64,000 bases of DNA, taken from positions 1 to 64,000 of the forward strand of contig CAWAMR010000013.1 of the NCBI GenBank assembly GCA_963783095.1, written 5' to 3'. Every line of letters starts with the position of its first letter. Position 1 is the first letter of the stretch. Position numbers and translations under genes: made by a program. The notes under the pieces were generated by a model, which saw only the letters and a program-made list of their open reading frames with translations, searched no databases and was not told the DNA's origin. The DNA is from CAWAMR01 sp963783095. GTDB lineage: Bacteria; Planctomycetota; Planctomycetia; Gemmatales; Gemmataceae. This document shows positions 49,801-61,100 of the stretch, one piece after another.

Positions 49801-50721
49801 ATGACAGGTTTTTCTCTCCCGCGAAGACTTTTCGCGATCGCTATCTTTATCGAGTGTTTCGGTTTCGCCGGTGCGGATGAACCGAAGACCTCGATCACCC
49901 ATCGATTCCTGGCCTGTGGGGGTGAGACCTACATTTGCGAAGGCGACGGAAAGATCAGTTGGCAGTATCCGCAATCGACGCGCGACGGTTGGGTGCTTCC
50001 GGATGGGAACCTCCTTTTGACGATATCCAAGGGCAAAGGCTTCCCGGGCGGCGGCGTTGTGGAAATCACCAAGGAAGGGAAAGTTGTCTTCGAATTCAAG
50101 GGCACGCAATCGGAAGTGAATACATCTCAGTGGGTGGGCAAGGACAAGATCCTCCTGACCGAAGCAGGTGCGAAGCCTCGTCTGCTCGAAGTGAATCGGG
50201 AAGGTAAAATTGTTGCCGAGACAGCGATCCAGGCCCAGACGAAAGACCACCATTTGCAAACGCGTATGGCCCGGAAACTCGACAACGGCAACTATCTGGT
50301 GCCGCAGCTATTGGATCGTGTCGTCCGCGAGTACAGTCCCGAAGGAAAGATTGCTTGGGAAGTGAAAACGCCCAATATGCCCTTCACGGCGATTCGGCTC
50401 GCCAATGGCAATACCCTCATTGGCTGCACACTGGGAAATCTGGTAATTGAAGTGAACAAGGAAGGGAAGATCGTCTGGCAGGTAAGCAACGACGACCTTC
50501 CAGGCAAGCCGATCAACGATGCGTGCGGAGTGCAAAGGCTCCCGAGCGGCAACACCGTCATCACCAGCCACCATGCCAAGGGCGATGAAGTTCAGCTCAC
50601 GGAGGTGACGCCGGAAAAGAAGATTGTCTGGCAGCATCGCGACCCGAAAAAGCCGGGAATCCATCACTTTCAGATTCTGGATACGAACGGAAAGCCATTG
50701 GAAGGGAAACCGTTGCGGTGA
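49801..50721 (+). CDS. Exported beta-propeller protein
   Basis: 306 aa from ATG 49801, with a signal peptide (PRRLFAIAIFIECFGFAGA). At least six blades show the pattern GNLLLTISKGKGFPGGGVVE, GKVVFEFKG, GAKPRLLEVNREGKIVAETA, RMARKLDNGNYLVPQLLDRV, YSPEGKIAWEVKTP, GNTLIGCTLGNLVIEVNKEG and PSGNTVITSHHAKGDEVQLT. The fold is PQQ/arylsulfotransferase-like, but no catalytic His or Arg set is evident. It is probably a periplasmic binding protein. A longer upstream frame runs through the repeat element and is not used. Confidence 0.75.
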   Translation: MTGFSLPRRLFAIAIFIECFGFAGADEPKTSITHRFLACGGETYICEGDGKISWQYPQSTRDGWVLPDGNLLLTISKGKGFPGGGVVEITKEGKVVFEFKGTQSEVNTSQWVGKDKILLTEAGAKPRLLEVNREGKIVAETAIQAQTKDHHLQTRMARKLDNGNYLVPQLLDRVVREYSPEGKIAWEVKTPNMPFTAIRLANGNTLIGCTLGNLVIEVNKEGKIVWQVSNDDLPGKPINDACGVQRLPSGNTVITSHHAKGDEVQLTEVTPEKKIVWQHRDPKKPGIHHFQILDTNGKPLEGKPLR

Positions 50722-50743
50722 AGTCTCGCTTTGACGTCCGAGC

Positions 50744-51004
50744 CTACCAGACAGGAGACCAGAATTCGTGGACTTCGTCGTAATCCCGACTCGCTTCGAC
50801 ACACATCGTCTTGCTTGGATCAGGTTCAATTTGCCGAAGTTCTCGGATTAGCTGATTCAAGTCATTCGCGATGACGACGACCTGGCCATTGACGATGCCC
50901 ACAAACTTGTTGGCGTACGGCGATTGCGGATTGCTCCGAGCTTCGGCGTTGATCTTGTCGGCAAGCTCGCCGTTGATTTCTTTTATCGTCTTGGTGGCGG
51001 ACAT
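50744..51004 (-). CDS. Small DUF5678-like protein
   Basis: 86 aa, a helix (KTIKEINGELADKINAEARS) followed by YANKFVGIVNGQVVVIANDL and QLIRELRQIEPDPSKT. The pattern of a short beta hairpin that reads as GKYVAIVDGEVV resembles DUF5678. Function is unknown. It lies 17 nt after the TPR gene on the same strand, so it may be its last operon member. Confidence 0.6.
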   Translation of the reverse strand: MSATKTIKEINGELADKINAEARSNPQSPYANKFVGIVNGQVVVIANDLNQLIRELRQIEPDPSKTMCVEASRDYDEVHEFWSPVW

Positions 51005-51021
51005 AGACTATTCCTCCTTCT

Positions 51022-52713
51022 TCAATCCTTCGCTCCGCCCAGCGTGACGCTTAGCTTGTACTCTTCGTTGAGATAAGAGTGAGCCCGGCTTCCCGACGGA
51101 AACTTTGGGTACTTATCGCACACCGTCTTGAATGCCTGGATGGCCTTTTCTCGATGGTCTGGTCCCCAGTGCTTGTGCGTCATGCCGATCTCGTATTGCG
51201 CCGCCGCAGCTGTTTCAGAGTTTGGGAAGGCTGCAATAATCTGTCCATAAAGCCCAATCGCTGTCTGGTACTGTTTGAGTTGTCGAGACGCCGAGGCCAT
51301 TTTCTGGTATCTGTCCGGTAGGTATCCTTGTACGAGTCGATAGGCCGCGATCGCCTTTTCCCACCGATTCGCGTCATAGTGCGTTTCCGCGATCTTGTAT
51401 TGATACTCTTGTTGCTTCCCTGAAACTTTAACTTTCAATTCGTCGTAGATCGCAATCGCCACATCGGGCTTGTGAGCATTGCGATACGCCGTGGCAGCTT
51501 CGTTCTTCCAGCTTGCGTAAACATTCACATCAGTAGCTGCCTTCGGGTCGAGTAAAGCAATTTGATCGTAGGCCTTGGCCGCTTTTTCGTGTTGCCCCTC
51601 TTCTGCGTAACTCGCTGCAATGAGACCTTGTCCCCCCCAATGATCCTTGAACTTTCCGTATTGTTCCCGGGCCTTGTCTCTTTGCTTGTTGGCCTTGTAC
51701 CATGTCGCAAGTTTTTTCAGCAGGTCGTCGTTTACTCCCAATGCTACACCCATTTCCTCAAAAACCGCCTTCTCTTTGTCGGGTTGCCGAGCGTAACGTC
51801 GAACTTCGGCAACGTCATAATAAGTCTCAATCGCTGCTGTTTTCCTTTTTTCATCTTTCAGCCCTGCTAATGCCTGCACTTTTAACCAGGCAGCAGAGGC
51901 ATCGGCCAGCTTCTCACCGAGTTTCTTGGTCGGCTCATCCTTTGCACCAGTGAGTTCAGAAACAACGACGTGCGGCATCCGACCGAATGGGGAATGTCTC
52001 AAATAATAAGGGATTTCCTCCTCCTTGCAGGTCGTGGCAAATGCTTTCAGGCCACCCTCAAAGTTTCCGGCTCGGAATAGCAATTGTGAAAGTTGTCGGG
52101 CGGCGTCCACGCAAGGGTCAACGGTCTTGCCTTTTCGCTCCACATCGAACGTGAGTTGGGTCAACAAAGCGGTCTGAGTCGGCAGGTCCATTTCTTTTTT
52201 GGCGATGTCGACGAGATCCAGACGGGCCATGACGGCCGTGAAATGCTTGGGGTACGTCGAGATCGTCTTGGTAAAAGCCTTTTTGGCGAGTTTGGTATCG
52301 CCCGTCGCCAGATGCGTTCTGCCGATCGACAGTGCGGCGAAGGGCGCCTCGGGTGAATCCGGATAATAGTCGAGGACCGACTGATACCCGTCTTTGATCG
52401 CCGTGTTCAATTTCCGAAGTTCCACCTGGCAACGCGACCACCTGAATTGCGCGTACGAAGCTCCCTCGCTTTTTTCGTACAGCTTCAAAAACTTTTCATA
52501 CTCATCGGCGGCCACCTTGAACTGGTTCGCGCGGAAATACTTTTCCGCGATCTGGAGCTGATAATACTCGGTTTCCTTGAGTTTGGCCAAGCGTTGCTCC
52601 GTAAAGTCTTCGAGTGGCGCTGCTTGCGCGAAACCCGCAGAGCAAACGAACAAGGTCAGGGTGAAACACCCGCGAAAGGCTCCATGCCTCAAGGTTGTTG
52701 TGATTTCAGCCAT
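51022..52713 (-). CDS. Exported TPR protein
   Basis: 563 aa with a signal peptide (FRGCFTLTLFVCSAGFAQAA) and about twelve TPR-like helical pairs, for example QLQIAEKYFRANQFKVAADE, APFAALSIGRTHLATGDTKL, GLIAASYAEEGQHEKAAKAY and YQYKIAETHYDANRWEKAIA. The frame is intact over its whole length, in contrast to many neighbours. It overlaps the DUF4159 gene upstream by 25 nt, so the two are probably coupled and work in one envelope complex. Confidence 0.85.
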   Translation of the reverse strand: MAEITTTLRHGAFRGCFTLTLFVCSAGFAQAAPLEDFTEQRLAKLKETEYYQLQIAEKYFRANQFKVAADEYEKFLKLYEKSEGASYAQFRWSRCQVELRKLNTAIKDGYQSVLDYYPDSPEAPFAALSIGRTHLATGDTKLAKKAFTKTISTYPKHFTAVMARLDLVDIAKKEMDLPTQTALLTQLTFDVERKGKTVDPCVDAARQLSQLLFRAGNFEGGLKAFATTCKEEEIPYYLRHSPFGRMPHVVVSELTGAKDEPTKKLGEKLADASAAWLKVQALAGLKDEKRKTAAIETYYDVAEVRRYARQPDKEKAVFEEMGVALGVNDDLLKKLATWYKANKQRDKAREQYGKFKDHWGGQGLIAASYAEEGQHEKAAKAYDQIALLDPKAATDVNVYASWKNEAATAYRNAHKPDVAIAIYDELKVKVSGKQQEYQYKIAETHYDANRWEKAIAAYRLVQGYLPDRYQKMASASRQLKQYQTAIGLYGQIIAAFPNSETAAAAQYEIGMTHKHWGPDHREKAIQAFKTVCDKYPKFPSGSRAHSYLNEEYKLSVTLGGAKD

Positions 52714-54257
52714 CGGCCATACTCCTGGTGAGCATAGAAAACAATGTTAATTCCAAGCTGGTAACACAAATCGGCGATGTTCCTTTTGATCCCCGAGTGG
52801 TCATCGCGCCAGGCATCGCTGAGTCCGCCGGGGTGGTAATAGGCCACCCATCGCCCGTCCACTTTCCAGCCGAGCGGAACCGTTCCACCGTGAGCTGCCA
52901 CAATCGGCAATTCCGGTAGAGGAAAAGGCCGGCGATGAATCACGTCGTCGCGCGCGATCGGTACAGAGGTCACACCCGTTAATTCATTCATTGCGTTGAT
53001 GAACTGCTGCTTGAAGCCCTTCGCACCGAGATCATCCCCGAGGATCATTCCATGACGTTCGATCAGGTACTTTTTGAGTACCTTCTTGTCCGCTTCGGTA
53101 AGCGCGAAAGAATGCATCCCGCCCACATAAACCAACGGCGGACTTTGCTTCGCCGGGAAACCGCCCAGATCCGAGATCGTCCTCGATTCCGTAGATTCGC
53201 CGGTTTTCCCCTTATACTTGGGAAATCGGGCGACGAATTCTGCTATCAGGTTGTAATCCCCGCCAATACCCATGTTTCTGTTCCACGCAGGGTCCGGATG
53301 TTGCAGGCGAATCAGGCGAATTCTTCCGGTTGCCTTGCCCATGCCAAACCCTGCGCCGTCCCCATCGCCATCTCCCAACTCTCCCGCACCTTGACCGACC
53401 GTATATTGGTTGGCTGTCTCTTCGACTAATTGAAGCGGTACTTGATCGATCGGCGGCGGCGCGGAAAAAATGATCGAACTGTACGGATTCAGGACGTATT
53501 TCTTCCGAACGACTTTCTTGACCTTTACAGCGCTTGCCTGCGGCATGTCGGAACCGCCCCCGGCCGGGAGGTCGTACACATCATTTTTCTCGACAGTCCG
53601 ATGCCAATGCGCGAGCAGATAAAGCAAGACAAAGAGGATCGAGTAAATGCCGAGGAATGAAAGAGACTGACGAAGCCGTCCCTGAACAACCAGCAAAAAC
53701 AAGATGACGGTGAGCGCTGCGCAAATCAGGCTGGGCACCTGACCGAAATCCAGCCAGGAAGGGAAAGAGTTTGGAATCGCCAGCGGTGCAATGGCCAGCA
53801 GACCGGACAAGATGATGCCGGCGACGAACGATAGTCGAACAAGCAGACCGGTTTCACTGAAATACCATGAGGCGGGGTCCAATGGGTTGATACTCAACTG
53901 CTGTGTGACAATTTCACCGATGATGGTGATGCCGGCCGGCCCCAGGTCGGTTCCGGTCTTGAGCTCCTCTTTCGCCCTTTCATTCTCAATCAAATGAGCA
54001 GCTCGCTCGACCAGAAATACCATCCAGACGAGTCCGACGAGATACAAGACTCCCCAGATGGCCAGATCGATATCCCTGAGGTGGACCTCAACTGTTCCCA
54101 ATGAGAAGCGGAAACCAATAAAACGAACGCCGAAATCGATTGTGGAAGGATCTGGAACCCAATCGCGTTCCAGCGCGATCGCCATCAAGATCCCGACGGC
54201 GAGCAGCCAAATCGTGACAAATAGGGATCGGCCAATGGTGAGACGGAACAAATGCAC
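52689..54257 (-). CDS. DUF4159 membrane protein
   Basis: 522 aa. Membrane helices lie at residues ~10-28, ~63-83, ~140-160, ~175-195 and ~205-222. The periplasmic or cytoplasmic C-terminal half (from GRIRLIRLQHPDPAWNRN, ~320) is DUF4159, with YNLIAEFVARFPKYKG, SPPLVYVGGMHSFALTEADK and NIADLCYQLGINIVFYAHQE. This fold occurs in planctomycete and proteobacterial ExbB/ExbD or MoxR-linked operons. Here the partner is a TPR protein downstream, with a small anchored protein upstream. Frame intact. Confidence 0.85.
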   Translation of the reverse strand: MHLFRLTIGRSLFVTIWLLAVGILMAIALERDWVPDPSTIDFGVRFIGFRFSLGTVEVHLRDIDLAIWGVLYLVGLVWMVFLVERAAHLIENERAKEELKTGTDLGPAGITIIGEIVTQQLSINPLDPASWYFSETGLLVRLSFVAGIILSGLLAIAPLAIPNSFPSWLDFGQVPSLICAALTVILFLLVVQGRLRQSLSFLGIYSILFVLLYLLAHWHRTVEKNDVYDLPAGGGSDMPQASAVKVKKVVRKKYVLNPYSSIIFSAPPPIDQVPLQLVEETANQYTVGQGAGELGDGDGDGAGFGMGKATGRIRLIRLQHPDPAWNRNMGIGGDYNLIAEFVARFPKYKGKTGESTESRTISDLGGFPAKQSPPLVYVGGMHSFALTEADKKVLKKYLIERHGMILGDDLGAKGFKQQFINAMNELTGVTSVPIARDDVIHRRPFPLPELPIVAAHGGTVPLGWKVDGRWVAYYHPGGLSDAWRDDHSGIKRNIADLCYQLGINIVFYAHQEYGRWLKSQQP

Positions 54258-54321
54258 GGAAAAGGCTCTTATGGCGGGGTGAGGAACGAGAATACGGTTT
54301 TTATTTCTCAGGGATGTTGGC

Positions 54322-54379
54322 GTAGCGGCGGCTTCCAGCCGCCGTGAGGTTGCAGTCGGCGGCTGGAAGCCGCCGCTAC
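54322..54379. repeat. GC-rich hairpin repeat
   Basis: Perfect 22-nt arms starting GTAGCGGCGGCTTCCAGCCG (54322-54343 and 54358-54379) with a 14-nt loop. It is related to 8698-8755. It separates the 54387-54920 gene from the DUF4159 gene. Confidence 0.75.
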
Positions 54380-54386
54380 GTCTCGA

Positions 54387-54920
54387 CTAGTCCTTGAACA
54401 GATCATCATCTTTTTTGTCGAGCGGGTTGAGGCTCGGTTTCCCGGTCTTGACGCCGTTCTCCTTGAGCTTATCCGCGTTCTTCTTGAGTTCGGCGGGTGT
54501 TGGGGGATTCTTCTTGGCAACGGTTTCCGGCTCAGTCTTTTTCTCGGGGACCGGCGCTGTCGCGGCAGCGCCGGTATTTTCAGCGGGTGCTTGCTGGGGT
54601 GCATTTTCCGCGGCTTTTTGTCGTTCCGCCTTGTCCAGGTAAAACGGGATGATGGTCATGGCCAGAAACAGGATCGCGGTAGCGCCCGTTGCGATCAAAA
54701 ACGATTGCATCAAGCCGCTGCCCGAATTCACGCCGAGCATCTCTTCCGGACTGCGGGTTCGCAGGTGCCGGAGCGCTTCAACGACCCCTCTCGTGGAACC
54801 TGCTTCAGTTCGGACGAGAGTGGGTGAATTCTTGGAAGCCTCGCCGTTGGCATGATTTTGGATCATCGATTCAGTGCCGGGAGATAAGATTTTGGGGTGG
54901 GTAGTGTTGGACACTTCCAA
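54387..54920 (-). CDS. Single-pass membrane protein, unknown
   Basis: 177 aa from ATG 54920 (a start at 54866, MIQNHANGEA, is possible). A soluble N-terminal part ends RHLRTRSPEEMLGVNSGSGL, then one membrane helix (SFLIATGATAILFLAMTIIP) and a Lys/Glu/Pro/Ala-rich linker, ending in an acidic DKKDDDLFKD tail. The shape suits an energy-coupling or scaffold protein of the DUF4159/TPR unit downstream. Function is not recognised. Confidence 0.65.
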   Translation of the reverse strand: MEVSNTTHPKILSPGTESMIQNHANGEASKNSPTLVRTEAGSTRGVVEALRHLRTRSPEEMLGVNSGSGLMQSFLIATGATAILFLAMTIIPFYLDKAERQKAAENAPQQAPAENTGAAATAPVPEKKTEPETVAKKNPPTPAELKKNADKLKENGVKTGKPSLNPLDKKDDDLFKD

Positions 54921-55197
54921 TCACTTTCATCTATATATTAACCATATCGTTTGGGACCGCAACTCTTTTCTTTTCGGAAAAATCTTGCAAACCCCTTCAT
55001 TTGCCGCTTGCATTCCCTGATTTACCTATACATACTAAACCTTACGATATTGTTCGGAATTGACCGTCCAACCTGCGGACTTCCCTCTACCCGCATGGTC
55101 AAATCCCGATCTGCCCACCCAGCGAAGCGTTTCGTCGATGTCGTCAACGCCCACAAACCTCACACCCGGTCTCACCCACACAACTGAGCCGTTCATA

Positions 55198-57709
55198 ATG
55201 ATCTCAATCACCAGTCGATCCTTCCGGCTTTCCCTATTCCTGTTTTTGGCGAGCATGGAACCGTCTTCATCGGATTCGACCAATTCCCGGCAACCGTCGA
55301 TGCTCAGCAGGCCGGCAAGGACAAGAAGGACAAGGATAAATCTCCTTCCGGCGAACGAGGTTCCATCGTCGAAGATCGATCGCGCGCAAGCTCGTCGAAG
55401 CGGGCGATGCCCGGCTCGAAGCGGGTGAAGCCGCCAAAGCCGTGGAGGTCTGGCAATCGGTGATCGAGCGTTATCCGCGCAGCCGGGTGAGGTTCGAAGC
55501 CCATCTTAAACTGGGAAACTATCTGGTCACGAAAGAACGCGCCTTCGACCGCGCTCGAACGCACTTCGAGTCGGTAGCGATCGAGGAAAATACCAACGAA
55601 GATCAACGGGCCGAGTCAACTCTGAAAATCGGTGTTTGCTACTATGAAAGCCGAAACTTCGGTAAATGCTTCAAGTTTATGCGCGATGTGATCGAGAAGT
55701 TTCCCGCCAGCTCGCAAGTGAACCAGGCCTATTACTACGTCGGGCTTGGCCATTTCCAGCAAGGCCATTTTAGCAGGGCGATCACAGCTCTCGAACGCGT
55801 TGGCACAGCTCTTCCCCCACCTGAGCCTGGAAAAGAAGGGTTGAAGAACGCTGCTGCCGAGGTGCTGGAAGCGGGCAAACGACTCTTTGTTCGCGTCGAT
55901 GATGCCGATTTGGCTGCGCTGGATCCCGGCAAGACCGTGCCGGTCAAGGTCGAGGTGACCAGCGGCGATGTCGAAACCGTTGACTGTTTCGCCATTGGCC
56001 GGAATGTCCGCGTCGTGATCGGCTCGATCCCGACCGCGCTTGGCAAGGCACGCCCGAACAACGGCCGGCTTGAAATTCGCGGCGGCGACAAGGTCAAGAT
56101 CTCCTACCGGGATATTCACACTTCCGCAGGGGCCAAGGAAAACATCGTCATCAAGGAGATTCCAGTCGTCAGTACTGCAATCGCCTCGATCATGGACGGG
56201 GCTTACGGCGAAACACTTCAGGGGGTAGTGCTTGGACGCGGGGTGAACCTGCAAATCTTCGATGCCGACTTCGACCTCACCGATGGTGCCGATATCGTCA
56301 AGGCCACGGTGGAGGTCTACCGCGAAAAAACCACAGAGGAACTGGCGGCCGAGGGCAATACACCGGCAGCCACAACTCCGGCCAAGGCCGATCCCAATAA
56401 ACTCGACCGCTTCAAAAAGATCGACAAGGTCGATGTCATTCTCACGGAAGTGAAGCTCGTTCGGCCGGTGGTCGAGACGACGCTTCCTATCATTCCCATC
56501 GAATCTCCGAAAGAGAAGGACAAGAAGTCGGATGATCCCAAGCCGGTGGAACCAAAGAAGGAAGCGGAGCCAACTGAGCCAAAAAAAGAAGCTGAGCCCA
56601 AGCCTCCTGCGCCAAAGAAAGAGGTCGAGCCCAAGAAAGTAGCCCCGGAACCCAAGCCGCAACCAAAACCGATCGAGGATGATGGCACGATTCATTCCGG
56701 GACATTCCGAACGGTCGTATCGCTGGAAAAGTCCGAAACCGCAAACGCCAACGATCAGGTTTTGCAAGCGCTGCCGAACGACTTGATCGTCCTGACTTTC
56801 GTGGACACGACCAACGCCACGGGCGAAACCCGTAAGGTCATGTTCAAGGCCAGGGCAGTTGAGGGCAGCCTGGGTAGTGTCAAGGTGTCGCAAACCTTTA
56901 TCGCGGATCAGGATCTGCGCGTGCGAACTCAACTGAAGACCGCCAGCGCCTTGACCAATATCGGCAACCGCTACAAGGAATTTGGACTCAAAAAGCACGC
57001 GGATGACAAATATCAGGCCGCGATGACGATCTGTGAAGAGATCAGCGAAGAGGCCCGCAAACTCGGTGGCCGGACCCTGGAAGAGACCTACGTCCAGCTC
57101 TGGAAGATATATTTCGAGATGGACAAGCTCGACCTGGCCGCGGCCATGAGCCAGAGGCTGCAACACGAGTTCCCCAACAGCGAATTCGTGGACGCCGCCC
57201 TGCTGTCGCTCGCCCAGGTGGCCCGCAAGCAGAACAAACTCCAGCGCGCCATCGGCATCTACAACAATGTCCTTCGTCTGGAGAAAAGCCCGCTGCGCGG
57301 CGAGGCCCAGTTCGGCATCGCGGAGTGCTACGAGGAGATGGCAAAAGCCGCTGAGGGTGCTGCCGCGACCCAACTCTTCGACCAGTCCTTCCAGGAATAC
57401 AAGAAGGTGTTCGACAAATACCCCGACAGCGGGCGGGTCGGCGAAGCCGTCGCCAAGATGGCGAACTATTACTATGTGCAGAAGGATTATGCCCGTGCCA
57501 TCGATGTTTTTGAAACGGTCCTGCGAGCGCAACCCGACGCCAAATTCCTGGACGTGATTCTGTTCAATTACGGTCGCTGCCTGTATCGCCTGGAAAAGAA
57601 GACCGAAGCGCGCAAGCAGTTTGACCAGTTGATCGCCGACTTCCCGGAAAGCACTCTGGCCGTGGAAGCCAAGAAAATCTCCGAAGCCCTCCGCAAGCAG
57701 GGGCATTAA
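55198..57709 (+). CDS. Exported TPR protein with Lys/Glu/Pro-rich linker (N-terminal frame change)
   Basis: About 836 aa. ATG 55198 gives a signal peptide (SFRLSLFLFLASM). After an early frame change (near 55270-55400) the reading follows LVEAGDARLEAGEAAKAVEV, VWQSVIERYPRSRVRFEAHL and FGKCFKFMRDVIEKFPASSQ as TPRs. A beta region (~155-320) and a KKEAEPTEPKKEAEPKPP linker follow, then more TPRs (AMSQRLQHEFPNSEFVDAAL, RAIGIYNNVLRLEKSPLRGE, RAIDVFETVLRAQPDAKFLD). The continuous frame from 55442 to the stop is sound. It is divergent from the 54.9-kb gene across 280 nt with no clear features. Confidence 0.75.
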
Positions 57710-57733
57710 CGAACTCAGTAATAAAAACCGTAC

Positions 57734-58111
57734 TAACCACAGCGTCACAGAGAGCACAGAGAAAATACAACAAAAACCGACGGATCGTGAAGCAAGACTT
57801 ATGGCTTCTTTTCAATCTGCGTCTTGTTCCCTGTAGGTGTCTTCTCTGTGTTCTCTGTACTGCTAATGTCGAAAATCTTTGCGCCGTACAGAGATTTCGG
57901 GCGATTTCTCGCCGAAGGCGAGCGTCGGGGCGTTAGCCCGAACGTGGGCTCCACCCACTGTTGCTTGGATTTAATTCAAGCGGCGAATGTCCGAAGCAAA
58001 GATGAGCGGTTCGGCAGATGCAGTCCAGTCGGGCTAACGCCCCGACGCTCGCCTTCGGCGAACCTTTGCATCCTTTGGTTGCGGCTATGCCGCGCTGTGA
58101 CTCTGTGGTTC
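57734..58111. repeat. MITE-like element, copy C
   Basis: Same family and orientation as copy B; 57840-58110 is nearly identical to 49470-49740. Outer ends are TAACCACAGCGTCACAG and GCTGTGACTCTGTGGTT. It fills the space between two large TPR genes. Confidence 0.85.
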
Positions 58112-58153
58112 TTGTCTGTCCCGGCTTTGGCCGCGTTGTAAATCGGATCTTCC

Positions 58154-61100
58154 ATGCTCAACCGCAACTATATCTTCCCGACTCTTCTTCTGGCCATCCT
58201 GGGACTTGCTCTGACCCAGGTTCCCAACCACGCGCAGGAGAAAAAGAATTCTCCTCCTGCGGCGAATGAGCAGAATCTGGACCTCATCAGCAAACAAGCG
58301 GCAGTGCTGGAAGCCGACCTTGCGAAGCTCAACAGCAGCAGCAAGGCCGGTGGCGAACAACTGTTGAAGATCATCGATCTCTATTACGACAACGGCAGGC
58401 CGTTTGGATTGGTCCGGTTTGCCCAGACCTTTATCGGGTTGCACACCACGCATCCCCGGCACAAGGACGTGATGCTGAAATTGATCGACGGTTTGCAAAC
58501 CACGGGACGAAATAAAGAACTGATCGCAACCGGAAGACAGTTTCTTACCCGGCATCCCGCCGACCCGGCCGGGGCCGACATCGAGCGCTGGCTCGCCCGC
58601 CTGCTTCAGCGGCACGAACGACCTCGCCGGGACAACGGCAGTGCTCAATGCGCACTGGCGGCGCGTAGGAATGACCGCAGATGGCCCCCGTGCCGCACGC
58701 GAAGCAATCCAGATTTACTTTGCCATCAACAGCCCCGACTCGCTGGCAAAAGCAGCAGTTCTAGGTGAAAGTCTTCTCGATAAGGCTCCGGCAGGCGGCC
58801 ATGCTCTCTACGGCGGCTGGAGCGCGATGGACGCTCACGAACGTCTCGCGCCTGGGCCAAGGCGAACCTTGTTGCCGGCAAACTTCTTGCGAAAAGCCCG
58901 CCTGACCCACGCGCAGCAGCTTCAAACGCTGCATGCCCGGATGGGCGAAAACTATAGCCGGCTCTCGCAACGGGTCAACGCCGTGGAAAGCTGGCGCAAG
59001 GCCATCGCCGTAGCCAATCTCCCGCCCCGCCCTGACCTGCATCAACGGCTCATTGAGGAACTGTTCCAAACCAATCCCAAGCCGGCAGAATTTGAGCCTC
59101 TGGTCAACGAATTCCTGGCCAAATTCCCGACGCGAACCGACCGATTTGTTCCGCAGATTCGTTTGGCGTCCGTCTATATCAATGCCAAGAACCCCGCCGG
59201 GCCGAGCAGATTCTGGCGGCAATCCTCCCATACGATGCTCGCTCGCATAGCGCAGCAACCATTTATGCAGGTTTGTTTGGCGGCGAGCCTGATGTAAAGG
59301 TACGAAAGGCCCGACTCGATCTCGCCGAAAAAACATTGCGGGAAGCTATCGCCAAGAGTTCCGACCTCAATGCTGCGGCCCTGAGATATTCACTCTGTTT
59401 TGAGATTCTCCGCGACCGCACCAAAGACATCCCAGCAGCAAAAGCGGTAGCTCACGAACTGGCCTATCAACTTCCTCACAACGACGGATATACCGGCGGT
59501 GTCGCTAACTGGTTGCTTACGTCGGCCGCCAACGATGCCGAGTTCAATGCCGAAGTAACGCGGATTCTGGAAACGCGCCGAAAGCATCCCTGGATCTCGA
59601 CCTTCCATGGCACGCTGGCGGCATGGGCGCCAAGCCAGCCTGAACAACAAGTTGCTCGCCAAGCGGGCCAAGTACCTTCAGACGGAACTGGCGAAGTCCA
59701 ATAAGGAACCCGTCAATGCCGAGTGGATGGCTTTGAATGCGGCAAATGCCCAAAATACCTGGTCGGCCCAGGCCGCGGCAGCGCGAGCCAAGTTGCTCGT
59801 CCCTGCCAAGATGGCCGGCATTCCCGACGATGAAGCCAACACCCTGTTCTATCACCAGCAGTACTACTACCGGCATTTTTCACCCGATAACCAACGACTC
59901 AAATCGATCGAGACCGCAAAGGCCTGGACCGCCAGGCTGCCGAAATCGACGGAGGCAAGCTACGCCTACCTCTCCCACGCCACGGACTATGCCAAGCCGG
60001 AGTTTTACCGCGATGTTGCTCCGTTGCTTCTGAATCAAGAGTGGACGGGAATGAACCTCGATGTCGCTCGTCGCCTCATGATCGTCGCCAGCACTTCAAA
60101 GACGTCGCACTGGCCCAGCAAACCTGGACGTGGACGAAGAAGATGTTCGACAAGTTCGGCTACGACAACACTTACGCCTCCAGCATGGGCGACACGCTGG
60201 CCGGGCTTGAACCTGAAGGCCGAGGCCAAGGAATGCTGGGAGCGGGCACTGACCGGCAACCTGGATACCGGCGATGTCCGCGACAGTGCGCGTTCCGCCT
60301 CGCGGCCCTGCTGCCGGATGCCGAGAAGCCGAAGTTCCTCGACGCATTGCTCGCCAAGGACACCGGCTGGCATTTCAGCTTCGCCGTCGCCCGCGCGGAC
60401 TTCCTGGTCAAGGCCAGCGACCTCGACGGCGCCGGCCAAACTGCTGTCGCCGCGGCCGACAAGGTTCGCGACCGGGCGTTCGGCGGAGCCAGCCTCGACA
60501 GCGACTGGACCCCGCCTGGCCAACTGGGTTCAATTCCTACCGCGCCGACGAGAAGGCCACGCCCGCCAACAAGCGGAAGCTGTTCACCCTGGTTCGCGAC
60601 CTGCACGTGATCCGAGCTTCGATGATCGCCCAGGCCGCCCTGCTCGAACTTGCCGGACGCAGCGGCCAAGCTGACGCCGATGAAGCGGCTGCTCGCGCTG
60701 GCGGAGGCGTCGCAGTTCGGCGCGGGCGATGGCACCGACTTACGACATGCTGGCCCCCTACGCCCAGGCGGCCATGGGCCGCAAGGACTACCTCGCCTCC
60801 GCCACGCTGGTCAGCGGCATGCTGGCCAACTTCCCCGACATCGACGAAGGCCGCCGCAAGCCCGGCCGCGACATGCTCACCCAGGCCTACACCCGCCTCG
60901 GCGCCGCCGGCGGCGCCGTCATCGACGAGAAGAGCCCGATCGCTCCGCTGCTCTCCGCCGCCTTGCAACTGCGGCTCGGCGATCAGAAGCTGGCCTTCGA
61001 AACCTACCTGGCCAATCAAAAGCTCTTCGACGAGCATCGCGCCGAAGTGCCGGTCGATCTGCTCCTGTTCGTCTGCGAGAACCACATGGCCGCCGGCGGC

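Noticed and set aside
55616..57757. 713-codon open frame on the minus strand
   Set aside because: It lies wholly antisense to a convincing TPR gene, with a leucine/arginine-rich composition that mirrors codon bias on the other strand and no recognisable domain.
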